A stretch of 64,000 nucleotides of DNA from Emiliania huxleyi CCMP1516 (taxonomy: Eukaryota; Haptophyta; Isochrysidales; Noelaerhabdaceae). The translations under genes were made by a program, and so were the position numbers. Under the pieces are notes generated by a model. That model was not told the DNA's origin and made no database searches. It saw only the letters and a list, made by a program, of their open reading frames with translations. Positions within the stretch are counted from its first letter, which is position 1. The number at the start of each line of letters is the position of its first letter. The stretch covers positions 2,784,722 through 2,848,721 of the forward strand of contig NW_005202428.1 of NCBI RefSeq assembly GCF_000372725.1. Direction: 5' to 3'. Positions 62,810 to 64,000 of this stretch are shown here, piece after piece.

Positions 62810-64000
62810 CGCGCGAGATACTCACCCGACCCACCGTGCCCTCGCGAAGAAGATCTCGCGCAGCGCGCGCTCGCACACGCCGCCCGAGAGCACTCCCACC
62901 CCCGCCGCCCTCGCAAGCTCACAGGTTGATTTGAGGAGAAGCAGCTGGGGGAGGTCAAAGCGGGAGAAGGCGGCACGGCGGCGGCGGCGCGGCCCCCCCC
63001 CATCCCCACGCCTCCGGGTCGTGCGTACCGCCTCCGGGCGTGAGTGTCCCCCCAGCGTCTGCTCCAGCAGTCGCTCCGGTAATCAGGCCGAGAGTACCAG
63101 GGAGGAGGGGAGAAGAGCCCAGGGTGGAGAGAGGAGAAGAGCCTAGGGAGGGGGGAGGAGAAGAGCCCAAGGCGGCCTCCCTCTCCCTCCCCTCCCACCG
63201 GGCCTCCCTCTCCCTCTCCTCCCACCGGGCCTCCCTCTCCCCCTCCTCCCGCCAAGCACCGACAGTCTCGAGGGGCCAGCCGCTGGGGGAACCACCTCCT
63301 GAGAAGAGGGGGTGGACGTACGCCAGCGGCACGAGGGCTTCAGCCGCACAACTACCATGGGAACGCGACCCACACAAAGCACCAAAGTTAGGCATACCCC
63401 CCGGCGCAGTGTCCCCCGCTATGTGTCGCCGTTCGTCGGGGCACGCTATCCTGTGCAGTCAGGGCAAGTGGGGGCGGGGTAGAGTGCCCAGGAGCGTGCT
63501 CCTGGGATTTCTCCGCCCAGTCCGGGGGTGCGTCGAACCTTCCATCACCCTGTCGGAAGCGGCGTGCCGGTGGAGGCACGTCCGGGTTTTGGAAGTAAAG
63601 ATATATTACTTTTTTTTATTTGTTCGTGTGGGGGTATATTGCAGATTTGTCAATGGTACCGCGTCTGCGACGCGGGCGCCTTGCGGGCAGAGCCCTTAGC
63701 CACCCTTTATATCTTGCGCGGTCAAAATTCGTATCAACCAAGAAACATCTAGATTCTGTGAATCAAGGCCTCCAACTGTAACAAGGTCTGTGGTTCGCAG
63801 CTCGTTCGTGAACAACCAACGGCGCCAGGCGCCTGCCTACCTATTGATGGGTCCATCCATGTGATAGCCTGGGCGTGCAACATGCGCCTGGTTGGACCTG
63901 AATGAACGAACGAGCCTGGGGCCGGAGGCGGGAAGTGTGAGAGGCTGCCGGAGGGGCGTCCCGCCCGGCCGGCCCCGCTCCTCCGGTGAAGTCGTGCCCC
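62810..64000. other. Right end: repeats C, E, K and low-complexity, no gene supported
   Basis: 63110-63260 is a (GGGCCTCCCTCTCCCTC)n-like imperfect tandem repeat. 63402-63480 is family E, 63585-63730 families L/C, and 63815-63960 family K. I see no splice-consistent coding series. Confidence 0.5.

Overview
The window looks like nuclear DNA of a GC-rich, intron-bearing protist that is probably photosynthetic and flagellated. By eye the GC content is well above 60%. The best guess is a haptophyte of the coccolithophore/Prymnesium type. This is inferred from several things: short introns of about 64-90 nt with frequent GC donors; a VTE2-type homogentisate prenyltransferase; an Mps1/TTK kinase; an ARMC2-like armadillo protein; a ShKT-prolyl 4-hydroxylase; Naf1; and heavy loading with retroelements and microsatellites. 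No prokaryotic organisation is visible (no operons, ribosome binding sites or CRISPR arrays). The species cannot be named from sequence alone.

Layout. 1-2399 (-) is the 5' part of a Na+/Ca2+ exchanger whose 3' end runs off the left edge. 2400-5700 is repeats, including a 0.95-kb terminal-inverted-repeat element. 5715-6830 (-) is an Mpv17/PMP22 protein. 8319-9504 (-) is a membrane-anchored ShKT-prolyl 4-hydroxylase. 10184-14440 holds small hypothetical genes, a segmental duplication and a 177-bp MITE-like insert. 14903-18853 (-) is Mps1/TTK. 20499-21636 (-) is an Ada3-like coactivator. 22736-24231 (-) is a PLP aminotransferase. 25386-27877 (+) is a leucine-rich-repeat protein. 30374-31051 (-) is a four-EF-hand protein. 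31346-34235 is a 5'-truncated LINE. 35895-36146 is a small membrane protein. 37410-39298 (+) is homogentisate prenyltransferase. 41227-41905 is a foldback element made of small hairpins. 41963-44615 (+) is the armadillo gene. 46158-47537 (-) is NAF1. 47831-52578 is a complete-ended Copia-type LTR element. 54179-55958 (-) is an unrecognised multi-exon gene. 58916-59759 (-) is an EF-hand/TMEM65 protein. 60061-64000 is mostly repeats and broken ORFs.

The genes are ordinary, independently transcribed eukaryotic genes with no shared pathway. Three deal with calcium (exchanger, EF-hand protein, EF-hand-TMEM65), which may be chance.

The most interesting signal is in the gene structure. Exon joins that I could check by reading-frame continuity show many GC-AG introns. 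In many introns the first 10-30 nt of the intron are a diverged copy of the first nucleotides of the next exon, as expected if introns arose by tandem duplication or by insertion with a long target-site duplication. Beside this sit three 29-34-nt AT-rich GT...AG segments flanked by duplicated sequence, a repeat shared by introns of two unrelated genes, transposon insertions whose empty sites can be read in the same window, and a Copia element with identical LTRs but no recognisable integrase.
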